DNA of 64,000 nucleotides from Pseudoduganella umbonata (GCF_014192225.1 NZ_JACHXS010000008.1:62001-126000); one strand, 5' to 3'. Positions 1 through 11,994 are shown, numbered from the stretch's first letter. The notes: a model not told the origin generated them from the letters alone. A program made the numbers and translations.

Positions 1-290
1 GCTTCGCCATTGCCGATGACGTAGCCGGCGGCCTGCGAGCCCGTGACCTGACCGGCGGTCTCCACCAGCGCGCCCTCATCAAAGCCCTGGAAGGCGCTCA
101 GCGTGATCGTGGTGGCCGGCGACACGCCGGGGTTGGCCGGGTTGTACTGGAAATCGAGCCAGCCACTGTCGCCGAACATCGTGGTATCGATGCTCACAGC
201 CAGCGTGGTGTCGGCCAGCGCGGCACTGCTGCCAAAGACCAGTGCCAGCGCGGCGACGGCGGTACGCAATTTCAGAATATTCGCAAACAT
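1..290 (-). CDS. Secreted protein, N-terminal part (possible PEP-CTERM family), runs off the window
   Basis: Only the first ~96 residues lie in the window; the 3' end is beyond base 1. The start MFANILKLRTAVAALALVFG is a Sec signal peptide ending near ALA-D (about residue 26). It is followed by a short beta-rich stretch (SIDTTMFGDSGWLDFQYNP) that resembles the N-terminus of small PEP-CTERM proteins of Oxalobacteraceae (the NF038129 type). That assignment is an inference because the diagnostic C-terminal VPEP anchor is not visible. An AGGAA ribosome site lies just upstream of the ATG at 290. The gene begins 9 bp after the nuclease gene ends, so the two are probably co-transcribed. Confidence 0.7.
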   Translation of the reverse strand, partial: MFANILKLRTAVAALALVFGSSAALADTTLAVSIDTTMFGDSGWLDFQYNPANPGVSPATTITLSAFQGFDEGALVETAGQVTGSQAAGYVIGNGE

Positions 291-299
291 GTGTTTTCC

Positions 300-3302
<3,003 letters not shown>

Positions 3303-3584
3303 GTTATCCCTGCGATATTGAAAAAGTGAATCGAATATTGCCAATTGCATATTAACTAAACGATATGACTTCTTAATGACACTTCGGTAGTCCGTTCGGA
3401 CTAATGGATAGTGGGACGATGCCGATGCATGGAATTCGGCGCCGGCACTCTACTGGCGGAAGTAAGTTTTCAAAAAAAACAAAGCAGTTCCACCAGGAAT
3501 CATTACATTTTTTGCAAGGAATCTGAGCGAAGTTCGATTACAATGCCGGTTGCAACCCTACTAATTCTTTGCACAGGATATTCA
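3303..3584. promoter_or_regulatory. Divergent intergenic region between nuclease and rfbB
   Basis: A 282-bp AT-richer region between divergent genes, so it must hold promoters for both. It contains a perfect 7-bp inverted repeat TAGTCCG-tt-CGGACTA (3388-3403) that could be an operator. At 3443-3457 the sequence CGGCACTCTACTGGC has the GG and GC dinucleotides of a sigma-54 -24/-12 element in correct spacing relative to rfbB. No convincing sigma-70 pair was found. These are sequence matches only. Confidence 0.35.
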
Positions 3585-4670
3585 ATGATTTTCGTGACAG
3601 GCGGGGCCGGGTTCATCGGCTCGAACTTCGTGCTGGACTGGCTCGCGCAATCGGACGAGCCCGTGCTCAACTTCGACAAGCTGACCTATGCCGGCAACCT
3701 GAACAACCTGGCCGCGCTGAAGGACGATGCGCGCCATGTATTCGTGCGCGGCGACATCTGCGACGGCGAACAGGTGCTGGCGCTGCTGCGCGAGCACCAG
3801 CCGCGCGCGATCGTGCACTTCGCGGCCGAAAGCCACGTCGACCGGTCGATCCATGGCCCGGCGGAATTCATCAACACCAACATCAATGGCACCTTCGCGC
3901 TGCTCGAAGCGGCGCGCGCGTACTGGAGCGGCCTGCCCGAAGCGGAAAAAGGCGCGTTCCGCTTCCTGCACGTTTCCACCGACGAGGTATATGGCACGCT
4001 GGGGCCGGACGATGCGCCGTTCACCGAGACCACCGCGTATGCGCCGAACAGCCCGTACTCTGCCTCGAAGGCCGCCTCGGACCACCTGGTGCGTTCGTAC
4101 CACCACACCTACGGCTTCCCGACGCTGACGACGAACTGCTCGAACAATTACGGCCCTTACCATTTCCCGGAAAAGCTGATCCCGCTGATGATCGCCAACG
4201 CGCAGGCCGGCAAGGCGCTGCCGGTGTATGGCGACGGCCAGCAGATCCGCGACTGGCTGTACGTGTCCGACCACTGCGCGGCGATCCGCCGCGTGCTGGC
4301 CGACGGCCGGCTGGGCGAGGTGTACAACGTGGGCGGCTGGAACGAGAAGGCCAACCTGGACGTGGTGCACACGCTGTGCGACATCCTCGACAGCCTGAAG
4401 CCGAAGGCCGACGGTGCCAGCTACCGCACGCAGATCGCCTACGTGAAGGACCGCCCGGGCCATGACCGCCGCTATGCGATCGATGCGCGCAAGCTCGAGC
4501 GCGAGCTGGGCTGGCGCCCGGCCGAGACGTTCGAGACCGGCATCCGCAAGACCGTGCAGTGGTACCTGGATCACCCCGACTGGGTGGCCGACGTGCAGTC
4601 CGGCGCTTATGCCAAGTGGGTCGAAACCAATTACTTCAACCGCGAAGCGGAAGGGAGCAGCGCAGCATGA
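3585..4670 (+). CDS. rfbB: dTDP-glucose 4,6-dehydratase
   Basis: A 361-residue extended SDR that converts dTDP-D-glucose to dTDP-4-keto-6-deoxy-D-glucose, the second step of dTDP-L-rhamnose synthesis. The start at 3585 has AGGA 6 bp upstream (3575-3578) and puts the NAD-binding motif TGGAGFIGSN at the extreme N-terminus; further upstream the frame has no family similarity. The catalytic STDEVYG and YSASKA (Tyr-x-x-x-Lys) motifs and a YGPYHFPEKLIP segment are present. It is first in a four-gene rfbBACD block, and its stop overlaps the rfbA start (ATGA at 4667-4670). Confidence 0.97.
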   Translation: MIFVTGGAGFIGSNFVLDWLAQSDEPVLNFDKLTYAGNLNNLAALKDDARHVFVRGDICDGEQVLALLREHQPRAIVHFAAESHVDRSIHGPAEFINTNINGTFALLEAARAYWSGLPEAEKGAFRFLHVSTDEVYGTLGPDDAPFTETTAYAPNSPYSASKAASDHLVRSYHHTYGFPTLTTNCSNNYGPYHFPEKLIPLMIANAQAGKALPVYGDGQQIRDWLYVSDHCAAIRRVLADGRLGEVYNVGGWNEKANLDVVHTLCDILDSLKPKADGASYRTQIAYVKDRPGHDRRYAIDARKLERELGWRPAETFETGIRKTVQWYLDHPDWVADVQSGAYAKWVETNYFNREAEGSSAA

Positions 4671-5572
4671 GCATCGATACCATCAAACAGCGCAAGGGCA
4701 TCATCCTGGCCGGCGGTTCCGGTACCCGCCTGTATCCGGTGACCACCAGCGTGTCGAAGCAGCTGCTGCCGATCTACGACAAGCCGATGATCTACCATCC
4801 GTTGACCACGCTGATGCTGGCAGGCATGCGCGAGATCCTGATCATCTCGACGCCGCAGGATACACCGCGTTTCCGCGACCTGCTGGGCGATGGCAGCCAG
4901 TGGGGCCTGCAACTGTCTTACGCGGTGCAGCCCTCGCCGGATGGCCTGGCGCAGGCGTTCATCATCGGCCGCGAATTCGTCGGCGATGCGCCGTCGGCGC
5001 TGATCCTGGGCGATAACATCTACTACGGCAACGATCTCGACGCGCTGCTGCGCAGTGCTGCCGGCCAGCCAGACGGGGCCACCGTGTTCGCCTATCACGT
5101 GCACGATCCCGAGCGCTACGGCGTCGTTGAATTCGACGGCGAGCGGCGCGCGGTCAGCATCGAGGAAAAGCCGGCGGCGCCAAAATCGAATTATGCGGTG
5201 ACGGGCCTGTACTTCTATGACAACCGGGTGTGCGATATCGCCGCATCGATCAAGCCATCGGCCCGCGGCGAACTGGAAATCACCGACGTGAACAAGGTGT
5301 ACCTGGAACAGGGCCACCTGCGTGTGGAACTGATGGGCCGCGGCATGGCGTGGCTGGACACGGGCACCCACGATTCACTGCTCGACGCTTCCCAGTTCAT
5401 CGCCACGATCGAAAAACGGCAAGGACTGAAGGTCGCCTGCCCGGAGGAAATCGCCTACCGCAAGGGCTATATCGATGCCGAACAGTTGCTCCGCCTCGCA
5501 GAACCGTTGAAGAAAAACGGCTATGGCCAATACCTGCTGCAGATCCTGCAAGATAAAGTGATTCCACGATGA
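4667..5572 (+). CDS. rfbA: Glucose-1-phosphate thymidylyltransferase
   Basis: A 301-residue nucleotidyltransferase that makes dTDP-glucose from dTTP and glucose-1-phosphate, the first committed step towards dTDP-rhamnose. It shows the signature GGSGTRLYPVT at the N-terminus, then KQLLPIYDKPMIYHPL, LGDNIYYG, EEKPAAPKSNYAVTGLYFYD and WLDTGTHDSLLDAS. The start MSIDTIKQRKG overlaps the rfbB stop by ATGA, indicating translational coupling, and its own stop overlaps the rfbC start in the same way. Length and motifs match the RmlA family. Confidence 0.97.
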   Translation: MSIDTIKQRKGIILAGGSGTRLYPVTTSVSKQLLPIYDKPMIYHPLTTLMLAGMREILIISTPQDTPRFRDLLGDGSQWGLQLSYAVQPSPDGLAQAFIIGREFVGDAPSALILGDNIYYGNDLDALLRSAAGQPDGATVFAYHVHDPERYGVVEFDGERRAVSIEEKPAAPKSNYAVTGLYFYDNRVCDIAASIKPSARGELEITDVNKVYLEQGHLRVELMGRGMAWLDTGTHDSLLDASQFIATIEKRQGLKVACPEEIAYRKGYIDAEQLLRLAEPLKKNGYGQYLLQILQDKVIPR

Positions 5573-6114
5573 ACGTCATTCCTACCCCGATCGACGGCCT
5601 GCTGATCATCGAACCGACCGTGTTCGGCGATGAGCGCGGCTTTTTCTACGAGAGTTTCAATGCCCAGCGCTTTGCCGAGCTGACCGGCGTGCAGCTGCCT
5701 TTCGTCCAGGATAACCATTCGCGCTCGGCGCGCGGCGTGCTGCGCGGCCTGCACTACCAGATCCAGCAGGCGCAGGGCAAGCTGGTGCGCGTGACGGCCG
5801 GCAGCGTGTTCGACGTGGCCGTCGATCTGCGCAAGAGCTCGTCCACATTCGGCCAGTGGTATGGCCTGGAGCTGTCCGCGGAGAACAAGCGGCAGTTCTG
5901 GATACCGCCGGGTTTCGCACACGGCTTCACCGTCACCAGCGAGTTCGCCGAATTCCTGTACAAGACAACCGACTATTATGCGCCGGCGTACGAACGCTCG
6001 CTGCTGTGGAACGACCCGGCCGTCGGCGTCGAATGGCCGGTCGAAGGCACACCGCTGCTGTCGGCCAAGGACCAGAAAGGCCTGCCGCTGGCTGAAGCGG
6101 ACGTGTTCGAATGA
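5569..6114 (+). CDS. rfbC: dTDP-4-dehydrorhamnose 3,5-epimerase
   Basis: A 181-residue cupin epimerase acting on dTDP-4-keto-6-deoxyglucose at C3 and C5. Family motifs are RGFFYESFN, RGVLRGLHYQIQ with the catalytic His, VFDVAVDLR, IPPGFAHGF and the Tyr-containing YKTTDYYAP. The ATG overlaps the end of rfbA by four bases. Length and motif order are typical of RmlC. Confidence 0.97.
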   Translation: MNVIPTPIDGLLIIEPTVFGDERGFFYESFNAQRFAELTGVQLPFVQDNHSRSARGVLRGLHYQIQQAQGKLVRVTAGSVFDVAVDLRKSSSTFGQWYGLELSAENKRQFWIPPGFAHGFTVTSEFAEFLYKTTDYYAPAYERSLLWNDPAVGVEWPVEGTPLLSAKDQKGLPLAEADVFE

Positions 6115-6124
6115 GAATCTCCGC

Positions 6125-6982
6125 ATGAAAATCCTACTCACCGGCAGTACCGGCCAGGTCGGCCACGAACTCGAACGCAGCCTGCAGGGGCTGGGCGAAG
6201 TGATCGCGGTCGACCGTGGCCGCATGGACTTGTCGAACCTGGACCAGGTGCGCGACGTGATCCGCTCCGTGCGGCCGCAACTGATCGTCAATCCGGCCGC
6301 TTACACGGCGGTGGACAAGGCCGAAAGCGAACCGGAACTGGCGCATCGGATCAATGCCGAGGCGCCAGCCGCCATGGCGGCCGAAGCGAAGGCGCTGGGT
6401 GCGGCGCTCGTTCATTACTCGACCGATTACGTGTTCGACGGGCGCTCGCCCGGCGCGCGCGTGGAGACCGATACCGTGGGCCCGCTGAACGTGTATGGCG
6501 CCAGCAAGCTGGCCGGCGAACAGGCCATCGCCGCCTCGGGCGTGCCGCACCTGATCTTGCGCACCAGCTGGGTGTACGGGATGCGCGGCAAGAATTTCCT
6601 GCTGACGATGATGCGCCTGGCAAAGGAACGCGACGAACTGCGCATCGTCGACGACCAGCATGGGGCACCCACGTGGAGCCGCACCATCGCCGACACGACG
6701 GCGCTGATCCTGGCACAGGCGCGTGCCGGCGGCCAACCCTGGTGGGAACGGAACAGCGGCCTGTATCACCTCGCCAGCGAGGGCCGCACCACGTGGTTCG
6801 GCTTCACCCAAGCCATCCTGGAGGAGACCGGCATCGATTGCAGGCTGGTGCCGATCACCACCGACCAGTATCCGCTGCCGGCCCCGCGGCCGCAGTATTC
6901 GGTGCTCGATACCAGCCGCCTGCAGGAGCGCTTCGTGCGCCTGCCCGACTGGCGCGAAGCACTGCGCCTCTGCGTGCGGTGA
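6125..6982 (+). CDS. rfbD: dTDP-4-dehydrorhamnose reductase
   Basis: A 285-residue SDR that completes dTDP-L-rhamnose synthesis by reducing the 4-keto group. The start MKILLTGSTGQVG places the nucleotide-binding glycine motif at residues 7-13; the upstream ribosome site is weak, so coupling to rfbC, 10 bp away, is likely. Motifs NPAAYTAVDKAE, STDYVFDG, the active-site YGASKLAGE and RTSWVYG are all present. It is the last gene of the rfbBACD block and runs towards the convergent TIGR03790-type gene. Confidence 0.97.
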   Translation: MKILLTGSTGQVGHELERSLQGLGEVIAVDRGRMDLSNLDQVRDVIRSVRPQLIVNPAAYTAVDKAESEPELAHRINAEAPAAMAAEAKALGAALVHYSTDYVFDGRSPGARVETDTVGPLNVYGASKLAGEQAIAASGVPHLILRTSWVYGMRGKNFLLTMMRLAKERDELRIVDDQHGAPTWSRTIADTTALILAQARAGGQPWWERNSGLYHLASEGRTTWFGFTQAILEETGIDCRLVPITTDQYPLPAPRPQYSVLDTSRLQERFVRLPDWREALRLCVR

Positions 6983-7057
6983 ACAGGCGGGCGCCCGTCA
7001 TAGGCGCCCCACAATAGCGTTCGGCGGTGCCCGGCGCTTTTGCCGGCAATGCGCCGC

Positions 7058-7102
7058 GATGCCAGTAACGGATACCTGTTTCGGGTATCCGTTACTGGCA
7101 TC
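7058..7102. terminator. Long perfect hairpin between convergent genes
   Basis: Perfect 19-bp inverted repeat: left arm 7058-7076 (GATGCCAGTAACGGATACC), 7-nt loop 7077-7083, right arm 7084-7102. It lies 75 bp after rfbD and 42 bp beyond the end of the opposing gene, where a bidirectional terminator is expected. It has no clear T-run on either strand, so termination is inferred from position and stem strength. A palindromic repeat element is the alternative. Confidence 0.6.
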
Positions 7103-7143
7103 TGCGACTAGTCACGGTGCGTTGCGATGCCGATGATTCATGC

Positions 7144-8142
7144 TTACCGGCGATACGGCGCAGCCAGCGGCTCGCCGATGAAAACGCCCTGCGCCGGCCA
7201 CGCCACGCTGCGCCAATAGGCTTCGATCGCCGTACTGCCATTGGCATAGTGGCGCAGCAGCACGGCGGGATTGGGGAATTTCTGCCAGAAATTGCACGGC
7301 TCGCTCACAGTGCCATAGCTTGCCGTCGCCCCGGCCTGCAGCCACTGCAGGCTGCTCATCTGCCCTTCTCCCAGCAGGTCGCCGCCGACGGAGGTCAAGT
7401 GGTCGGCCAGGGCGCCGGGCAGGAACTGGAGCGTGTCGAGTTTCGGTACACGCGCCTTGCCCGTCTGGTAGATCATGATGTCGCGCTTGCCTTCCAGTGC
7501 ATCGGCCTGCAGCGTATGAATCGTCAACTTGCGTTGCGGGATCGTGCCGGACTTCGGAAAGAACTGCGCGCGGCTGTTGCGCGGCTTTTCGCTGGTAACG
7601 AGATAGTAGGCCCCTGCGTTCGATACCCGGAATCCGCTTGCCTTGCCGCGGTCGATGAGTGCCTTCCCTTCCTCAACGGAGTCGGTGGGCAGCAACATCG
7701 CCAGCCGCATGCCCTGCTGCACCTGGCGCGGCATGACGGAAGCATTGAAATACGGGCTGGGCTTGCCGGGCGCACACGTCTTGACACATTGCTGCTCGTC
7801 GTAGCCGAGCGCGTAGGCGGCCGTGATGCCGTTGCACCCGACGGCATACGGTGCCGTCCATACCATCAGTACGGCTTGCACTTCCGCAGTCAGTTTTCCG
7901 TCGATTTCCGCCTTGAGCTGCGCGAATTGTTCCGCGTTCAACGAGCGGGGCTTGCCAGGAATACGAACATGCACGATGTTCGCATCGGGAATACCGCGGG
8001 CGGTACGGTAATACTCGCCGAGCTCGACGCTATTGGGCTCGTCGTCGTTGATGACGACTGCGAGTTGCGCTGGCTGAAGCGCCGGCGCCGCGTGGGCGGT
8101 GGCAGCAGCCATCAAGGCTGGCAAGAAAAAGGCTATGCGCAA
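7144..8142 (-). CDS. TIGR03790-family secreted protein, function unknown
   Basis: A 332-residue exported protein whose opening (LAVVINDDEPNSVELGEYYRTARGIPDANIV) and TAPYAVGCNGITAAYALG segment match the TIGR03790 family, which has no established activity. The signal peptide is MRIAFFLPALMAAATAHA. No ATG fits. A strong AAGGAG (8153-8158) lies 10 nt from a TTG at 8142 and 7 nt from an ATT codon immediately before it, so translation probably starts at the TTG. An upstream TTG at 8190 would add 16 residues without a ribosome site. It is isolated from its neighbours, with a hairpin downstream. Confidence 0.8.
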   Translation of the reverse strand: MRIAFFLPALMAAATAHAAPALQPAQLAVVINDDEPNSVELGEYYRTARGIPDANIVHVRIPGKPRSLNAEQFAQLKAEIDGKLTAEVQAVLMVWTAPYAVGCNGITAAYALGYDEQQCVKTCAPGKPSPYFNASVMPRQVQQGMRLAMLLPTDSVEEGKALIDRGKASGFRVSNAGAYYLVTSEKPRNSRAQFFPKSGTIPQRKLTIHTLQADALEGKRDIMIYQTGKARVPKLDTLQFLPGALADHLTSVGGDLLGEGQMSSLQWLQAGATASYGTVSEPCNFWQKFPNPAVLLRHYANGSTAIEAYWRSVAWPAQGVFIGEPLAAPYRR

Positions 8143-8296
8143 AATGACCGGACTCCTTGCGAGCAGAGATGAACTCGGGATAAACAGCAAATAAGCACTC
8201 GGTAATCATCAAGTACGCATCGAACAAGCATCAAATAAGCATCAATGCAAACATCCGCGTACACACCAGTGCAGACAACGTACAAGCGTCAAGGTG

Positions 8297-8326
8297 AAAA
8301 AAAACGGAAGCCTAGGCTTCCGTTTT
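8297..8326 (-). terminator. Rho-independent terminator of the manC gene group
   Basis: A 26-bp perfect palindrome, AAAACGGAAGCC/TAGGCTTCCGTTTT, at 8301-8326. Read on the minus strand it is followed by an 8-base T-run (complement of 8297-8304). It lies ~70 bp after the manC stop. On the plus strand the T-run is only four bases, so the main direction is minus. Confidence 0.85.
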
Positions 8327-8394
8327 CATTATAGCGCGGAGACCTGGCGGGCCGGCATCGGCTACCGCCAACCGAACGTCTCCATGCGAAGTGA

Positions 8395-9813
8395 TCAGGT
8401 TCTCTGGTACACATCCTCGAAGCGCACGATATCATCCTCTCCCAGGTAGCTTCCGGATTGCACCTCGATCAGGTGCAGCGGAAGTTTCCCGGGGTTTTCC
8501 AGGCGGTGGTTCATGCCGATCGGGATATACGTGGACTCGTTTTCCGTGAGCAGTTCGACCTTGTCGCCGCACGTGACCCGGGCCGTACCCGATACCACGA
8601 TCCAGTGCTCGGCGCGATGATGGTGCATCTGCAACGACAGTTTGCCACCAGGATTGACCGTGATGCGCTTGACCTGGAAGCGGTCGCCGATATCGATACC
8701 CTCGTAGCAGCCCCACGGACGGTAGACCTTCGTATGGTGGAGGTGTTCCGTACGATCCTGGCATTTCAGGTGGTCGACTACCTGCTTGACACGCTGCACC
8801 TGGTCCTTATGGGCGACCAGCACGGCATCGTTGGTTTCCACGATCACGACGTTCTCGATGCCGATCACCGCCACGCAGCGGTTTTCCGCACGTACCAGAG
8901 AGTTCTTCACGCCATCAAGGTAGACGTCGCCACGGCAGGCATTGCCGTTGGCGTCGCGCTGCTGCACTTCCCACAGTGCCGACCAGGAACCGACATCGTT
9001 CCAGCCGATCGCGGCTGGAACAACGACCGCGTGGCGCGTATGTTCCATCACCGCGTAGTCGATCGAATCGGATGGGCTGGCGGCGAACGCTTCCTCGTCC
9101 AGCCGGCAGAAGTCCAGGTCGCGGTAGCCTTTCGCCACCGCTTCGGCGGTGGCGCTGGCGATCGCCGGCTGGAACTGCTGCAGCTCTTTCAGGTAGTCGT
9201 CGGCCCGGAACAGGAACATGCCGCTGTTCCAGAAATAATTGCCGGCTTTAACAAACTCTTCCGCAGTGGCGCGATCCGGCTTCTCGACGAAGCGATCGAC
9301 CTTCAGGCAGTTGTCGCCCACCGGCAGCGGTTCACCACTCTTGATGTAGCCATATCCCGTCTCCGGTGCCGTTGGCACGATGCCGAACGTGGCCAGTGCG
9401 CCATGCTCGACCAGTGCCGCGGCGCGCAAGATCGCAGCGTAGAACGCTTCCGTGTCGCTGATGACATGGTCGGCCGGCAGGACCAGCATCACCGCTTCGG
9501 CATCGATCGCCTTCAGGTAATGGGCGGCGGCGGCGATTGCCGGCGCCGTGTTGCGACCTTCCGGCTCGAGCAGGATGCCGAGCGGCTTGACGTTTATCTC
9601 GCGCAGTTGTTCTGCGACGAGAAAACGGTGCTCATTGCCGCAAACAATCAGCGGCTGCAGCAGTTCGGGGCGTCCGTTCAGGCGCAATGCCGTGTCCTGC
9701 AACATCGTCTTGTCGGCAACCACAGGCAACAATTGCTTCGGCAGTGCCGCCCGGGACAGTGGCCACAGGCGGGTGCCGGCGCCGCCGGACAGGATGACGG
9801 GATATATCTTCAT
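8395..9813 (-). CDS. manC: Mannose-1-phosphate guanylyltransferase / mannose-6-phosphate isomerase
   Basis: A 472-residue bifunctional enzyme that makes GDP-mannose and also isomerises fructose-6-P to mannose-6-P. The start MKIYPVILSGGAGTRLWPLSR carries the pyrophosphorylase signature directly at the N-terminus. FVEKPDRATAEEFV and NYFWNSGMFLF follow. The C-terminal ~110 residues are the type II phosphomannose isomerase cupin with SLQMHHHRAEHWIVVSG. The ATG overlaps the stop of the upstream nucleotidyltransferase by four bases. Together these supply GDP-mannose for the exopolysaccharide. Confidence 0.95.
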   Translation of the reverse strand: MKIYPVILSGGAGTRLWPLSRAALPKQLLPVVADKTMLQDTALRLNGRPELLQPLIVCGNEHRFLVAEQLREINVKPLGILLEPEGRNTAPAIAAAAHYLKAIDAEAVMLVLPADHVISDTEAFYAAILRAAALVEHGALATFGIVPTAPETGYGYIKSGEPLPVGDNCLKVDRFVEKPDRATAEEFVKAGNYFWNSGMFLFRADDYLKELQQFQPAIASATAEAVAKGYRDLDFCRLDEEAFAASPSDSIDYAVMEHTRHAVVVPAAIGWNDVGSWSALWEVQQRDANGNACRGDVYLDGVKNSLVRAENRCVAVIGIENVVIVETNDAVLVAHKDQVQRVKQVVDHLKCQDRTEHLHHTKVYRPWGCYEGIDIGDRFQVKRITVNPGGKLSLQMHHHRAEHWIVVSGTARVTCGDKVELLTENESTYIPIGMNHRLENPGKLPLHLIEVQSGSYLGEDDIVRFEDVYQRT

Positions 9814-10976
9814 GCTTTCTTCTGTTCCAAAGGAGTGACTTCTTGTTCGCCTTCCCGGCGACGGGCCGCACGACGGTCGCGTGCATTGGCCCATTCATCG
9901 GATTCGTACTGCGAAACGTGTTTCATTTCGCCAGCGCGGTCGACACTATAGTCTTTAAAGACAATCAATTCGTCCAGCGTAACATCCGGTAACACACGCG
10001 TGTATTCGAACAGCACGCTGCGGCGTACGGTTGAACCCGCACAGATATGGCTGCCGTGGCCGATCCAGGTCGGACCGACGATGCACGCACCGGCATCGAC
10101 CTTGACGCCGGAGCCGATATAGACCGGCCCTTCGATCTTGGTGCCACCGCTCCAGTCGATGCTGGTGTTCAGGCCAACCCACAGGCCTTCGTCGACCTGG
10201 ATGCCGGGTACGGCCATGTTGGCGACTTCGCCCAGCAAGACACCCTGCAGGACTTCCCAGTAATCCTTGACGCTGCCGATGTCGATCCAGTTGAACTTGC
10301 GCGTCTGGTTATAGAACGGCAGGCCTTTTTCGGCCAGCAGCGGGAACAGTTCGGAGCCGATGTCGAACGGACGATCCGACGGAATCAGGTCGATCACTTC
10401 GGGTTCGAAGATATAGATGCCGGTACTCGCGCAATTCGATTTGGCATTCGCCGGATCCGGTTTTTCCTGGAACTCGCGAATGCGGCCATCTTCGTCGCTG
10501 ACCACGACGCCATAGCTGGACACCTTATCCCACGGCACTTCGCGCGTGATGACGGTGGCCAGCGCGCCCTTGCGGCGGTGCTCGAACAGCGCCGATTTCA
10601 GATCGAGGTCGATCAGCGCATCGCCGCACAGGACGATCGTGGTCTCGTCGAAGAAGCCGCCGAATTCCTGGATTTTCTTGATGCCGCCAGCAGAGCCGAG
10701 CGGCTCGGGTACCACTTCGCCGTCGTCGTTGGTATATCCTTCGAACGAATAACCGATCTGCACGCCGAACTGGTGCCCTTCGCCGAAGTACTCCTCGATC
10801 TTTTCGTGCAGATAGCTGACGTTGACCATGATCTCGGTCACGCCGTACCGGGCGAGATGCTCGACCAGGTATGCCATCACGGGCTTGCCAAGGATCGGAA
10901 TCATTGGCTTTGGAAGTTCGTACGTCAATGGCCGCACGCGCGTGCCTTTGCCGGCCGCGAGTATCATTGCTTTCAT
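9810..10976 (-). CDS. NDP-sugar pyrophosphorylase with left-handed beta-helix (mannose-1-P guanylyltransferase-like)
   Basis: A 388-residue nucleotidyltransferase. MKAMILAAGKGTRVRPLT is the G-x-G-T-R-x-R-P-L-T activator loop, followed by KPMIPILGKPVMAYLVEHL, LCGDALIDLDL and FQEKPDP. The C-terminal third has hexapeptide-type repeats (GPVYIGSGVKVDAGACIVGP, GSHICAGS) as in eukaryote-like GDP-mannose pyrophosphorylase B or ADP-glucose pyrophosphorylase. The start at 10976 has AGGGGG 7 bp upstream. Its substrate cannot be read from sequence; adjacency to manC and galE suggests GDP-mannose or a glucose nucleotide. The last ~40 residues are highly charged and poorly conserved. Confidence 0.85.
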   Translation of the reverse strand: MKAMILAAGKGTRVRPLTYELPKPMIPILGKPVMAYLVEHLARYGVTEIMVNVSYLHEKIEEYFGEGHQFGVQIGYSFEGYTNDDGEVVPEPLGSAGGIKKIQEFGGFFDETTIVLCGDALIDLDLKSALFEHRRKGALATVITREVPWDKVSSYGVVVSDEDGRIREFQEKPDPANAKSNCASTGIYIFEPEVIDLIPSDRPFDIGSELFPLLAEKGLPFYNQTRKFNWIDIGSVKDYWEVLQGVLLGEVANMAVPGIQVDEGLWVGLNTSIDWSGGTKIEGPVYIGSGVKVDAGACIVGPTWIGHGSHICAGSTVRRSVLFEYTRVLPDVTLDELIVFKDYSVDRAGEMKHVSQYESDEWANARDRRAARRREGEQEVTPLEQKKA

Positions 10977-10995
10977 GTGAAGACCCCCTGGGAAA

Positions 10996-11994
10996 TTATC
11001 GCGATGAGGATTGCCAACGCCATGTGTCGATACACATGCGGGCAATGTCGAACTGTGCTTTCCAGCCGAGCTCGCGCTCAGCCTTCGCCGTATCCGCATA
11101 GCAGGCGGCGATATCTCCGGGTCGTCGATCGACGATCTTGTAAGGAACTTGCCGGCCGCTCGCAGCTTCGAACGCGCGCACCATCTCGAGCACGCTGTTG
11201 CCGCGGCCGGTCCCTAGATTGTAGGTATAGACGCCAGGCCCTGTCGCCAGCTTGTCCAGCGTCTTGACGTGGCCGATCGCCAGGTCGACCACGTGGATGT
11301 AATCGCGCACGCCGGTGCCGTCAGGCGTCGGATAATCGCTGCCGAATACGGACAGCGATTCGCGCTTGCCTTCGGCTACCTGTGCCACGTAAGGCATCAG
11401 GTTGTTGGGGATGCCGCTCGGCTCTTCGCCGATCAGGCCGCTTTCATGCGCCCCCACCGGATTGAAATAGCGCAGCAAGGCGATGCGCCAGCTGTTATCG
11501 GATTTGTGGAGATCGCGCAGGATCTCTTCGATCATCAGCTTGCTTCGGCCGTAAGGATTGGTCGCCGAGAGCGGGAAATCCTCGGTGATCGGCACCGTAG
11601 CCGGATCGCCGTACACGGTTGCCGACGAACTGAAGACGATCGACTTGACGTCGAACTTTGCCATCGTCTCCAGCAACGCCACGCTGCCGGACACGTTGTT
11701 GTCGTAGTAGCGCAGCGGTTGCGCCACCGATTCGCCGACGGCCTTCAGGCCCGCGAAGTGAATCACCGAATCGAACTGCCGGGACGCAAAGACGCGTTCG
11801 AGCGCCGCACGGTCGCGGATGTCCGCCTCGATGAATTCAAATGCCTTGCCGGTGATGCGCTGCACGCGATCCTGCACGGCGCGGTTGGCGTTGGCGAGGT
11901 TATCCAGCACGACCACTTCGTGGCCGGCACTTGCCAGCTCGACGACGGTATGCGAACCGATGTACCCCATGCCACCAGTAACGAGTATCTTCAC
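10996..11994 (-). CDS. galE: UDP-glucose 4-epimerase
   Basis: A 332-residue SDR that interconverts UDP-glucose and UDP-galactose. It begins with a GTG codon at 11994, supported by AAAGGA 6 bp upstream and the immediate glycine motif TGGMGYIGSH. The active site SSSATVYG, NPYGRSKLMIEEIL and RYFNPVGAH are typical GalE, as is the DYIHVVDLA segment. Its ribosome site is directly downstream of the T-run of the terminator that follows wecB, so it may be expressed by readthrough. It lies 19 bp upstream of the nucleotidyltransferase. Confidence 0.95.
   Translation of the reverse strand: MKILVTGGMGYIGSHTVVELASAGHEVVVLDNLANANRAVQDRVQRITGKAFEFIEADIRDRAALERVFASRQFDSVIHFAGLKAVGESVAQPLRYYDNNVSGSVALLETMAKFDVKSIVFSSSATVYGDPATVPITEDFPLSATNPYGRSKLMIEEILRDLHKSDNSWRIALLRYFNPVGAHESGLIGEEPSGIPNNLMPYVAQVAEGKRESLSVFGSDYPTPDGTGVRDYIHVVDLAIGHVKTLDKLATGPGVYTYNLGTGRGNSVLEMVRAFEAASGRQVPYKIVDRRPGDIAACYADTAKAERELGWKAQFDIARMCIDTWRWQSSSR

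Noticed and set aside
8191..8296. Degenerate AAGCATCAA-like repeats upstream of the TIGR03790-type gene
   Set aside because: Copies are too short and irregular to separate from chance in this AT-richer leader.
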